From NCBI GenBank assembly GCA_013335535.1, contig JAAXVL010000003.1:1-64000 (forward strand): 64,000 bases of DNA, in the 5' to 3' direction. The stretch comes from Azonexaceae bacterium. Lineage in GTDB: Bacteria; Pseudomonadota; Gammaproteobacteria; Burkholderiales; Rhodocyclaceae. The notes under the pieces are model-generated. The model saw nothing but the letters and a program-made list of their open reading frames with translations. It did no database searches and had not been told where the DNA came from. A program made the position numbers and the translations under genes. Shown here piece by piece: positions 8,699 to 16,284 of the stretch (positions are counted from its first letter, which is position 1; each line of letters opens with the position of its first letter).

Positions 8699-9322
8699 TC
8701 ATCCTCGTAGATGAAAACACCCCAGCGCCCGTCCGGCCAATACCCCAACCACTAGTGGTACGCAAGGCAGCAGTAGCGGATGCAACGTCACAGGCAGCAC
8801 GAAGCCGATCACCATTACACAGAGGATCACGATCCCCTGGCTGGCGTACAGAGTGAACATTTCTGGATCGTGCTGCTGGAACTCCTTGGCCTTGATGAGC
8901 CGTGCGAATCCGCCGTCGACGACTGAAGCCAAGACGAATACCACCAGCCAGGGCAGCCATTCGAGCAAGGTGGAGAGTCGATAGCTGGCGAGCAGGAGCA
9001 GCGCGTCGACGGCGCGGAAGTAGGCGTTGTTGAAGAGGCGCTGGTTGACCGAAGACATCTCCCTGGACACCGCGCCGTTCAAGCCCGCTGGCGAGGGCGC
9101 ATCCTTTGCGGCAGGAATTGGCGTGACTTCGGCCGTCGAATCTTGCATGCGCATCGCCCGATCCAGCATGCGGGTGGCGGGCTCGGCGCCCCAGTAAACG
9201 GTAGCCGCCTCATGCTCGGCGCGTAGCTGCGCAAGGAATCGCTCCGGGGGATGGGACGACGGCATGTACAGCACCAGGACCAGCAGGACGAGCAACGACA
9301 ACACGGCGACGGCACGAATCAT
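8699..9322 (-). CDS. DUF4400 ICE membrane protein (PFL_4697 family type)
   Basis: 207 residues. It has an N-terminal membrane segment (VLSLLVLLVLVLYMP), a periplasmic-type loop, and more hydrophobic segments around residues 123-145 and 165-195. This size and pattern match the DUF4400 membrane proteins that follow traD in PFGI-1-class ICEs, where they are thought to help the coupling protein or mating pore. The start overlaps the traD stop (ATGA), so the two are co-translated. It is the last gene of the leftward transfer operon in this window; the type IV secretion genes that often follow are not here. Confidence 0.8.
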   Translation of the reverse strand: MIRAVAVLSLLVLLVLVLYMPSSHPPERFLAQLRAEHEAATVYWGAEPATRMLDRAMRMQDSTAEVTPIPAAKDAPSPAGLNGAVSREMSSVNQRLFNNAYFRAVDALLLLASYRLSTLLEWLPWLVVFVLASVVDGGFARLIKAKEFQQHDPEMFTLYASQGIVILCVMVIGFVLPVTLHPLLLPCVPLVVGVLAGRALGCFHLRG

Positions 9323-11226
9323 GCGGCCGCCTTTGCCGGCACGTGGCGCGCATCCGCATCAGGATCGAGGATCGGAAATCGCCCCTTGATGATCCGGCCG
9401 CCCGAGACCGAGGCGAAATACTGGAGATTGGGCAGCTTGCCCAGTACTTCGGCTGGGACCATCTCCTCGAGACTCTCGGTTAGTTGAGCCGAATAGCTCG
9501 ACGAGAAGTCTCCGAGGTGGGCATCCGAACCATGGCTGAGGCCGACGCGTAGCGTATGGATCGCCGTCTTGCCGAAAGTTTCGACCACGAAGTCCTGGGT
9601 CGGCCGGTCCTTGGTGCGTAGCGCGATCAGATTGTTGAGATTGCCCAGCGCCATGCGTGCCGCGTCCTCGCTGCCCAGCCGCTTGGCAAGGTCGGCCAGG
9701 GTTTGCATGGCGCAGGTGGTGAAAATGCCGCCCTCGGCGCCTTTGTTGAGTATCTCGATCAACGGCTGGTTGATGACATTGGCCACTTCGTCGACAAACA
9801 GCGCAATGCGCCGATAAATGCCCAAGTTGTAGCGCATGCCGGCCCGGGCCGCCTGGTCGGCCAAGGCCAGAGCGCCGATGGCCGAGGCGACCGACGGATC
9901 GGGCAGGGAATCGAGGCACATATAGAGCACATGTCCGGCCCGCTCGATCTTCTCGAAATTCATGATCGGCCGGGTGTCGTCGGCATCGAACGGGTCTGGT
10001 GACAGGCTGCGGCCCAGGTCTCCCGAGGTCAGCATCGACAGGATGGGCAGCAGGTTGGCGGTGATCTTCTGGTAGTGCTCCCGGTTGTGGCGGAAGGTGC
10101 GCACCTGCGCGTCGATTACCTTGTTGCGCTGGTTCTGGGCGATGTGGTGCTCGTAGTAGGCGACAAAAGCCATCAGGTCGGCGCTGGCGGCTTCCGACGG
10201 CCGCTTCAGGTTGCCGCGCTGGGCGTCGTTGAGCAGCTTCTTCATCGCCGACAGATCGTGCCAGCCGGCGCCCAGGGTCTGGTCATAGTAGCGGCGTAGC
10301 GATCCTTCCAGCACCGGTTCGATGCCACCCTCGATGTACTTGGTGAGTTTCACCAGGTTGGGCCGCTCTTCGATTTCGACCAAGCCCTGCACCACGACGT
10401 TGACGGCATCCCAGCCAAAGGCCGAGAAGGCCCCGGCCGTGTCGGGCGGCATGATGGACTGGATGCGCGAGGCGATTTCAGTGGGCTTCTGCCAGTTGAA
10501 AGTAAAGTCCAGCCGTACGCCGCGCTCCGGGAACGCCGGGTGGAATTCCAGGAAGGTATCCTGATCCCGGTAGTCTGTGCACGCGCGCTCGACCACGCGC
10601 TTTAGGCGCCGACTGTTCTTCGGGTCGATGACGATCACGACATCGCCGCGCCGGATCGCCTGGGTGATCAGGTTGGCCAAGGCGACGCCCTTGCCGGACT
10701 GGGTGGTGCCGACCAGCAGCGTGCCGCCCTCGAAGTTCTGCAGCGGCCGGTACAAGGGGACTTCCTGCGGCTCGACACCGTGGATGTAGGGCAGGCCGAT
10801 CTCGGCGTCCGGTTGGGGCTTGGGGCCGTAACCGAGCAATTGCAGCCAGCGCGGCGACACCGCGAATTCCCGGTAGTCGATCTTGGCCAGTTCATAGAGC
10901 CGTTGCGAATGCACCGGCCGCCATTCGAAGCCGAAACCGAGGAATACCGAGGTCGGATCAGGGCACCAATGGGCCAGGTCGTCGGTACCGATGACCTCGA
11001 CTGCGCGACCGCACAGGGAGGCGCGCAGGATCAATATGCGCAGCGCCTGGGCTACCCGCAAAATACTCATGGCCAAGCAGGCAAGGGCGAGCGGCAGCGC
11101 CAATTGTCGGGTAAGCATGCCGCAAATGCCGATCCCCACGAAATAAACCAGTGCCGCTCCCCAGGCGATGCCGGCATAAGCCTCATAGGCCCGGCGCCAA
11201 GGCATCTCGTAGCGACGGACCAGCAT
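9319..11226 (-). CDS. traD: TraD/TraG-type conjugative coupling ATPase
   Basis: 635 residues from ATG 11226, which follows the relaxase stop as TGAAATG (a coupled start); a TTG further up (11256) is possible. Two N-terminal membrane segments anchor it in the inner membrane. Walker A GTTQSGKG lies at residues 173-180, with VVIVIDPKNS about 20 residues later, and Walker B RIALFVDE at ~472-480. This is the VirD4/TraD ATPase that brings the relaxase-bound strand to the secretion channel. It sits between the relaxase and DUF4400 genes, the usual order in PFGI-1-class ICEs. Confidence 0.92.
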   Translation of the reverse strand: MLVRRYEMPWRRAYEAYAGIAWGAALVYFVGIGICGMLTRQLALPLALACLAMSILRVAQALRILILRASLCGRAVEVIGTDDLAHWCPDPTSVFLGFGFEWRPVHSQRLYELAKIDYREFAVSPRWLQLLGYGPKPQPDAEIGLPYIHGVEPQEVPLYRPLQNFEGGTLLVGTTQSGKGVALANLITQAIRRGDVVIVIDPKNSRRLKRVVERACTDYRDQDTFLEFHPAFPERGVRLDFTFNWQKPTEIASRIQSIMPPDTAGAFSAFGWDAVNVVVQGLVEIEERPNLVKLTKYIEGGIEPVLEGSLRRYYDQTLGAGWHDLSAMKKLLNDAQRGNLKRPSEAASADLMAFVAYYEHHIAQNQRNKVIDAQVRTFRHNREHYQKITANLLPILSMLTSGDLGRSLSPDPFDADDTRPIMNFEKIERAGHVLYMCLDSLPDPSVASAIGALALADQAARAGMRYNLGIYRRIALFVDEVANVINQPLIEILNKGAEGGIFTTCAMQTLADLAKRLGSEDAARMALGNLNNLIALRTKDRPTQDFVVETFGKTAIHTLRVGLSHGSDAHLGDFSSSYSAQLTESLEEMVPAEVLGKLPNLQYFASVSGGRIIKGRFPILDPDADARHVPAKAAA

Positions 11227-11227
11227 T

Positions 11228-12877
11228 TCAGCTGTTCTCTTCAGAAGACGCGGCAAAGGCGGCCGAATTGAGTCCGCTCACGTAGCGCAGATCAAGCACA
11301 ATACCGATGGCCGGGTGACCATTGAACTCGTGGGACTGCGTTGGCGGGCCGTTTGGGGTCTGCTTCACCAGCATGTTGGTTTCGCTGAGGGCGCGCATGG
11401 CCTGGGAGGGTTGAACACCGCGGCGCACGAATTCATCGAGTGGCACGAAAAGCCCCTCGGCGACGGTACACACGATGGGCGGCCCCATGCCTTCGTTCAA
11501 TGTACGAACGGCGTTGGCCAAGGCATCCCGCACCAGGGGATTCAAGCGCATGGGGGCTTGCAAGGCGAATGTGCTTTGGGCCGACGCCTGGGAGGGCGAG
11601 CCTGAGCCTTCCTCAACCGGCGTTGTATTGGTGTCGTCGCCGGCGGGCGGCGGAATCAGCGACAACTGGGGACTCCCCGGTGCTGACGTTGGGGCGGATG
11701 GTGTTGGTGGCGATCCAGCCGAGGCAGGTGTAGCCGGCGGCTTGAATTCCAGCGCTTGGGGCAATATTTCCGGTGGCGAATCGATTCCGCCGAGGATGAT
11801 GGCTGACGTCGAGAATTTGGCGGCTTCCAATGGAGCCCTGGCGCCAGGCGGGAGGATGGACCAGGTCGAGCGCTCGGTGCCGGCCGCTTCGAAGACGCCG
11901 GCAGCCAGCAGGAGTTCCAGCATGGTTTCCGGTGCCTTGGGAATGCCGGCCAACTGGTCGGATTCGAGCAGTTGGTGGACATCCTCGGCGCCGCCAGGCC
12001 AAACCAGGAACAGGCCGTCTTGGCCCAACCAGAGGCGCGCCTTCTCGCGATTGGGGATCCAAGCCGGATGGCTGCTGGCGAGCCGACGCAGGGCATCGAC
12101 CAGATAGCGCTCCAGGTGCGAGCCGTACTGCGGCGAACCGTAGCGGTCGGCGCTGGCCGCAAGGTTGCGGTCAATGACCAAGGCCAGTGAGCGGCGGACG
12201 AGTTCGTCCAGGACGTTGTGTTCGCGATAGATCGGGATGCCGTTGATACTGGCCAGCAGATGCGGGACGATGACGGTATTACCTTCAGAAAGATCGGCCA
12301 TGACGGCCGGCGGTACGACCAGGGGGAGCGCGTACAGTCCCAAGCCGCGGGCCTCGATGGCCTGCGGTCGCCAGCGCAGGAAATAGCGTTCGGCGCGCTG
12401 GGTGGCCAGCCAGTCGGCCAGGGGAGTCAGGAAAGCCGGCCATGCCTCGCCGGCGGCATCAGTGACGATGACGTGGCTCATCAGGCGGTGTAATTCGCAG
12501 CACAGGCCGGCAATGAATGTCGCATGACGCCAGCGCGGTTCCAGTTGGCGGCGAGCCGAGATGCTCATCCGCCCCGAAAAAATATGCGCGTCAGTGCCTT
12601 GCAGACTGAAAAATGCGGTTTCCAGGCCTAGCCGCAGCAGTCCCCCCGGCTTGCTGAAGTAATTGTCGGCGGTCGCCGGCAGCAGATGCACGCAGGCGGC
12701 GTAACGGCGAATGAGGGGCAGTACGTCGCGTTCGAAGCTGTCCCGGTCGGTGCCGTAACACAGCTTGATGCGCGCAATCAGGTCGTTCTCGCCGGCAAGC
12801 AACTCTTCAATCGGCAGCGCGGAAAAACCGGGGTCGGAGGCGGGATAGGAGGTGATTGGCGTAGGCATGGCGGCCAT
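11228..12877 (-). CDS. traI: MOBH-family relaxase (TraI_2 domain), variant lacking the usual His cluster
   Basis: 549 residues. The N-terminal ~300 residues resemble the TraI_2 relaxase domain of PFGI-1-class ICEs (ACVHLLPATADNY, PGGLLRLGLETAF, FSGRMSISARRQLEPRW). A Pro/Ser-rich linker (~370-430) follows, then a C-terminal domain (from ~445) like TraI_2_C. Canonical MOBH proteins have LPASE-x-HHH...GGL..H and a downstream HD pair that bind metal; here these positions read NYF and RLG, and CCELHR stands at the later site. It would nick oriT and pilot the strand, but by altered chemistry or with a partner, or it may be a degenerate paralogue. Start codon and RBS are weak. Confidence 0.75.
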   Translation of the reverse strand: MAAMPTPITSYPASDPGFSALPIEELLAGENDLIARIKLCYGTDRDSFERDVLPLIRRYAACVHLLPATADNYFSKPGGLLRLGLETAFFSLQGTDAHIFSGRMSISARRQLEPRWRHATFIAGLCCELHRLMSHVIVTDAAGEAWPAFLTPLADWLATQRAERYFLRWRPQAIEARGLGLYALPLVVPPAVMADLSEGNTVIVPHLLASINGIPIYREHNVLDELVRRSLALVIDRNLAASADRYGSPQYGSHLERYLVDALRRLASSHPAWIPNREKARLWLGQDGLFLVWPGGAEDVHQLLESDQLAGIPKAPETMLELLLAAGVFEAAGTERSTWSILPPGARAPLEAAKFSTSAIILGGIDSPPEILPQALEFKPPATPASAGSPPTPSAPTSAPGSPQLSLIPPPAGDDTNTTPVEEGSGSPSQASAQSTFALQAPMRLNPLVRDALANAVRTLNEGMGPPIVCTVAEGLFVPLDEFVRRGVQPSQAMRALSETNMLVKQTPNGPPTQSHEFNGHPAIGIVLDLRYVSGLNSAAFAASSEENS

Positions 12878-12957
12878 GGCGGTACAGCGTCCAGGCTAGG
12901 AGAATGGCATGCCCGATTTTTCAATTAGCGGCCTTGCTTGTCCCGCCGAAACAGCCT

Positions 12958-13596
12958 TTATTCAGCAGGGGTTTCGCCCTCGGCGTCTAGGCTCAATTTA
13001 TGAAAGAGCGCCAGCAAACCCTGTTGGCGCTCGATGCTCGCCATGGCTGGATGCGTCGGGTAGGAGGCCTGGATGCGATGGTCCATGGGGAAGCGCTCGA
13101 GCAGTTTGCAGAATGGGCATGTTTCACCCGAATGGGCTACGGTGCCGATCGCGGCGATGAATTCGCAGCCACAGCTCGGACAGGTCAGTATCGACAAGGT
13201 GGGGACTCGGGCCAGCCAAATGCCATCAAGGTAGGAGACGAGGTTGAAGGCGCGATCCAGGCTGATGCGGTAAGGCGGCAGCGTGGCGGCCTGGTAGGCC
13301 CGATAGGCGAGGACCAGTGCTTCGCCGGCAGTGAGTCCCTGCCTGCGCAACTGGCGATACTTGGCGCCGATGAGGCAAGCATCGGTGCGTAGGATCAGGT
13401 TGGCACTGTGATACCACTCGGTTGAGTCGGGCGCGCGCCCGCGCGGGATCGTCCGAGGGTCGGCAAAGAACAACCGTTGGAGTTCGCGTGGCGGGATGCC
13501 GGTGATGCAATGAATGGTCTTCAGGCGAGCCCCCAGCCCTGCCAATTGCTTGGCAAGCTGGATGGCAAGCAGGTGGCGGTCGCCGCGGGTGGACAT
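12958..13596 (-). CDS. FlhC-like master activator (SetC/AcaC type)
   Basis: 212 residues. The FlhC fold is visible: LAKQLAGLGARLKTIHCITG, then ELQRLFF, RGRAPDSTEWYHSANLILR, and a zinc site made of CPSC (139, 142) and CPFC (160, 163). In SXT and IncC elements FlhC/FlhD homologues (SetCD, AcaCD) switch on all transfer genes. Here the gene lies right after the flhD-like gene (6 bp gap) and just before the relaxase and traD, on the same strand, so it heads the transfer operon. Hence a conjugation activator rather than a flagellar one. Confidence 0.85.
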   Translation of the reverse strand: MSTRGDRHLLAIQLAKQLAGLGARLKTIHCITGIPPRELQRLFFADPRTIPRGRAPDSTEWYHSANLILRTDACLIGAKYRQLRRQGLTAGEALVLAYRAYQAATLPPYRISLDRAFNLVSYLDGIWLARVPTLSILTCPSCGCEFIAAIGTVAHSGETCPFCKLLERFPMDHRIQASYPTHPAMASIERQQGLLALFHKLSLDAEGETPAE

Positions 13597-13602
13597 CGGG
13601 GA

Positions 13603-13902
13603 CTACCGGCCAATGTCGTTCGGGGTCGGGGGATGGACGAGCGCCAATGGTCCGGCCAGCGGCCGTGGGGTAGTCAACAAGGTCACCAGGTCGGCGCGTG
13701 GCGGGAACAGAGTCGTGTTGCCGATGTGGACCACCAAGGACCATAACTCATCCAGGCTCAAGCCGCGCAGGTAATCGGCCTGCGTCGCGTCCAGCGCGAA
13801 CTTGCAGCAGGTCGAAGCTCGGTCATGCTGTAAACCGGCGTGGATGACGGCGAGCACATTCAAGTTGATCCACTCGACATCGGTAAGCGTCACATGACTC
13901 AT
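13603..13902 (-). CDS. FlhD-like co-activator (SetD/AcaD type)
   Basis: 99 residues, matching the small all-helical FlhD: EWINLNVLAVIHAGLQHDRA, then DATQADYLRGLSLDELWSLV and a C-terminal TTLFPPRADLVTLLT. AAGGA precedes the ATG by 4 bases. FlhD dimers join FlhC to form the activator. First gene of the leftward operon and divergent from the repressor gene, as expected if the repressor controls it. Confidence 0.82.
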   Translation of the reverse strand: MSHVTLTDVEWINLNVLAVIHAGLQHDRASTCCKFALDATQADYLRGLSLDELWSLVVHIGNTTLFPPRADLVTLLTTPRPLAGPLALVHPPTPNDIGR

Positions 13903-14167
13903 GGTCCGGTCCTTCTAGTGAGATGGGACCACCGGCTGTGATGCCTGAGAGCTTGATAAACATTCCAGCGCGACTTTACAGCCAGGGTAAGGATGTCAGC
14001 ATATGTATGGACTAACCGGAATGGCAATAGCATTTGCTGAAAAGCTTGAGTGGCGGCCGTCTTGCCACACGCAAGGCCCGATTCATGGCGTTGCTTGGCG
14101 AATGGTGCGCTCACCGGATGGGCTGTCGAGGCACGTCGGTACGTCACAGTGACGGCAGGAGAAAGCA
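13903..14167. promoter_or_regulatory. Divergent control region between flhDC-like operon and repressor
   Basis: 265 bp without a gene, between the activator operon (left) and the repressor gene (right); by analogy with SXT setCD/setR this is the switch region. It is less G/C-rich around 13960-14050 than its surroundings. A perfect palindrome lies next to the repressor RBS (listed separately). No promoter could be fixed with certainty. Confidence 0.55.
14142..14154. promoter_or_regulatory. Candidate repressor operator
   Basis: Perfect inverted repeat CGTCAC-A-GTGACG, placed 3 bp before the AGGAG of the repressor gene, where bound protein would block its own expression. A related half site, CGTCACATGAC, lies at 13888-13898 in the first codons of the flhD-like gene. 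Binding is inferred from symmetry and position only. Confidence 0.5.
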
Positions 14168-14890
14168 ATGATTTCAGGGTATCAAACGGAACGAGACGAC
14201 GAAACCAAGATGGCTACTCAGGATGAGGGCGGTGCGATTCCCCATGGGGATGCGCCAGCTACTCTCGATCTGCTGCCCGGCGTTCGCCAGCGGCTAAACC
14301 AGCGGCTCGACCATGCCGGTATTCCTCAGCGTGGCCGACTGACCTACGTGGCGGCGCTGACCTACCGCGCGGTTCAGACGGTGAGTCGATGGTTCGAGTC
14401 CGAACGCCCCGGTCTGCCGGACGTGGAGTCGCTGGCGCGGTTGTGCGATGGCCTGGGGTGCAGTTCGGATTGGGTTTTGGGTCTGACGCCGGAGATGGGT
14501 GGAAACCCGGCGCTCCTGCATGCTTCGGCAACGGAATTGCAGTGGGTCGGCGAGGTACTCGAACGCTTACGCCGAATGCACCGCGATAGCGAGCCGATGC
14601 CGATGGTCGGGGATGAGATGGCGCCGTCGATCCACGATGGGGACATGCTGTTCGTCGATCGCCGCTACGACAGGCTGGGTGGCAACGGCGTCTATGCACT
14701 GGAAATCAACGGCCGCGTCTTGGTGCGCCGGGTCGAGAATCGCATGGGCACCGGGATCGTCTTCAAGTGCGACAACCCGGCTTATGACGACTACCCGGTC
14801 GCCGGTATGGATGCCGTCAAACGTATCGGACTGCGTGTCCTTGGCAAGATCCACGCCGCCGTCGGGGTCACGGTGTTCTGGAATAGTTGA
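14168..14890 (+). CDS. cI/SetR-like repressor with inactive S24 peptidase domain
   Basis: 240 residues. The N-terminal HTH (about 38-105: GVRQRLNQRL, AVQTVSRWFES, LARLCDGLGCSSDWVLGLTP) and C-terminal S24 domain (about 142-235) give the build of a lambda cI/SetR repressor. S24 repressors cut themselves with a Ser in GDSM and a Lys in the following strand (LVKR). Here they read VGDEMAPSIHDGD (Glu150 for Ser) and VLVRRVE (Arg for Lys), so SOS-induced self-cleavage should be impossible. AGGAG lies 6 bases before the ATG. Divergent from the flhDC-like operon, its likely target. The stop codon is inside a long hairpin. Confidence 0.85.
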   Translation: MISGYQTERDDETKMATQDEGGAIPHGDAPATLDLLPGVRQRLNQRLDHAGIPQRGRLTYVAALTYRAVQTVSRWFESERPGLPDVESLARLCDGLGCSSDWVLGLTPEMGGNPALLHASATELQWVGEVLERLRRMHRDSEPMPMVGDEMAPSIHDGDMLFVDRRYDRLGGNGVYALEINGRVLVRRVENRMGTGIVFKCDNPAYDDYPVAGMDAVKRIGLRVLGKIHAAVGVTVFWNS

Positions 14891-14929
14891 AAGCCCGGCC
14901 GGGAAAACGAACCCCGGCCAGCTTTCAAC
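14886..14929 (+). terminator. Long hairpin at the end of the repressor gene
   Basis: GTTGAAAGC and GCTTTCAAC (9 bp arms, the first covering the stop codon) enclose a second stem, GGCCGGG with CCCGGCC. No T-run follows on either strand, so it may be an intrinsic terminator of weak type, or an RNA-stability hairpin between two convergent genes. Confidence 0.5.
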
Positions 14930-14940
14930 GAATCTGTGGA

Positions 14941-16005
14941 TCAGGCCGCTTCTGCCAGACCTTTCCACTCGTGGGCCGACAACTCGATCAGGCGGCCGCC
15001 CAGGGCTTCGAATTCCGTCGCACGGTCATAGTCCTCGACTTCCTGACTGTAGTGCGTTACCGCATTGACCAGGCCATAGCCGGACAACTGACCCTCAGCG
15101 ATCAGATGGCGCAGCACGCCGGCCCGTTCGCCATCGTTCAGCGTGTAGCGCTGGGCCAGCACCTCGACCGTCTTCACAGGGTCGCCCACCAAGGGGATGT
15201 TGAGCGTCTTCTGGAGCTTCTGCGCCGTCTGGCGGAAGGTCGCTTCCGATACCGCTGCCTGCACGACGTCACGCACCTTCAGGAAGAAGGCCTTGTCGTC
15301 GGCAAGTAGCGTGTCGTCCTGATAGACCTGGATGCGTTCATCCTCGCCGCCGAGCGCGCGACCGACATGCGTCTTGCGCAAAGAGCGATCGGGGACGATC
15401 AGGCCGTTGCTGCACACTAGCCGGAACAGCAGTGGCTGCACCGAGAGCGTGCCCTGGCCGACTTCCGAGTTCGAGATGACGACACCGGCCTGGACCACGT
15501 CGCCGGGTGCCATCTCGACTTTCAGGCGCGGCGTGATGCATTTCAGATACATTTTGGTTTCGGTCAGTTCGACCGACTCGAAGCGTACCTCGGGCAACTG
15601 CTGCAAGATCGGCAGCACGCTCTCTGCCAGATCGAAGTTGTCCAGGCGGCGGTAGCGATCCGACAGCACGGCGCGCACCTGGCCATCCAGGGTGCGCAGC
15701 ATGCGCCGGTCTTCCTCGTTCTGCAGCCAGGTATTCACGTTGCGGTCGAGCAGGGAGGGCTGATCTTCACGCATGCGCTCGAAATAGGCATACGGGATTT
15801 TCAGCTTGTCCGCCAGCTGGCGGCGCGCCAATGGCGTCACACCATAGTGCACCGGGCTGCCGCCTTCCTCGATGACGAGACGAGTCTCGCCCTGTTCGTC
15901 GGTGGCATGGCGTACCAGTGCCGACGGTACAATCAGATCCTTCTTCGAATGCAGCTGGCGCTCCAGTTCTTGGGCCAGACTGACGAGAGAACGTCCATTT
16001 TTCAT
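14941..16005 (-). CDS. DUF932 protein
   Basis: 354 residues from ATG 16005, which follows AAGGAG. The DUF932 pattern is seen in GVTPLARRQLADKLKIPYAYFERM, VRAVLSDRYRRLDNFDLAESVLP, LSVQPLLFRLVCSNGLIVPD and a Trp/Gly-rich end. DUF932 proteins are common on plasmids, phages and ICEs and some plasmid copies are called YubP-like; the activity is not known. It ends close to the hairpin of the convergent repressor gene. A G/C-rich hairpin of the kind shared with other ICE leaders precedes it (16056-16071). Confidence 0.85.
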   Translation of the reverse strand: MKNGRSLVSLAQELERQLHSKKDLIVPSALVRHATDEQGETRLVIEEGGSPVHYGVTPLARRQLADKLKIPYAYFERMREDQPSLLDRNVNTWLQNEEDRRMLRTLDGQVRAVLSDRYRRLDNFDLAESVLPILQQLPEVRFESVELTETKMYLKCITPRLKVEMAPGDVVQAGVVISNSEVGQGTLSVQPLLFRLVCSNGLIVPDRSLRKTHVGRALGGEDERIQVYQDDTLLADDKAFFLKVRDVVQAAVSEATFRQTAQKLQKTLNIPLVGDPVKTVEVLAQRYTLNDGERAGVLRHLIAEGQLSGYGLVNAVTHYSQEVEDYDRATEFEALGGRLIELSAHEWKGLAEAA

Positions 16006-16090
16006 AGCAATCTCCTTGTCGGAAAAGAAAAGCGGAGACGGCACTACCCGCATGCGGGGATGCACATCCCCGCCAGGGTCGATGACGAAC
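16006..16090 (-). promoter_or_regulatory. Structured 5' leader of the DUF932 gene (short form)
   Basis: Contains the stem GGGGATG with CATCCCC (16056-16071), then GCCGTCTCC which can pair with the GGAGA of the RBS, then CTTTTCTTTTCC. The order hairpin / anti-SD / pyrimidine run / SD is the one seen before other leftward ICE genes, but base pairing with the SD is shorter here (5 bp plus) and the TCGTTAC hairpin is absent. Confidence 0.5.
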
Positions 16091-16202
16091 TGGCGTATGC
16101 CGGTCCGGATAGGACGCGAAGTGAATCGCGCCGGAATTCCAGGGCTGTCTTTGCGGTGCCGTAAGGCGCCGCCTGGTGTGACAACTACCAGTGGAACGAA
16201 AC

Positions 16203-16244
16203 CTTTTCAGTGGCACCGCATGTCACTGCAGTGCCGCTGAAAAG
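16203..16244. repeat. Long inverted repeat between primase and DUF932 genes
   Basis: CTTTTCAGTGGCAC and GTGCCGCTGAAAAG form 14-base arms with one mismatch (G-U in RNA) around a 14-base loop. It lies 41 bp downstream of the leftward primase gene. No T-run follows, so it is not a classic terminator; a protein site, RNA-processing hairpin or fold-back relic are all possible. Confidence 0.6.
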
Positions 16245-16284
16245 ATGGGTGTGCGCGCCTCGCGGCAGCGCACACCCGGGTTGC

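Noticed and set aside
8439-8960. A 173-codon leftward frame overlapping the DUF4400 gene
   Set aside because: It is Arg/Ser-rich, typical of a shadow frame, and has no recognisable domain or start signal.
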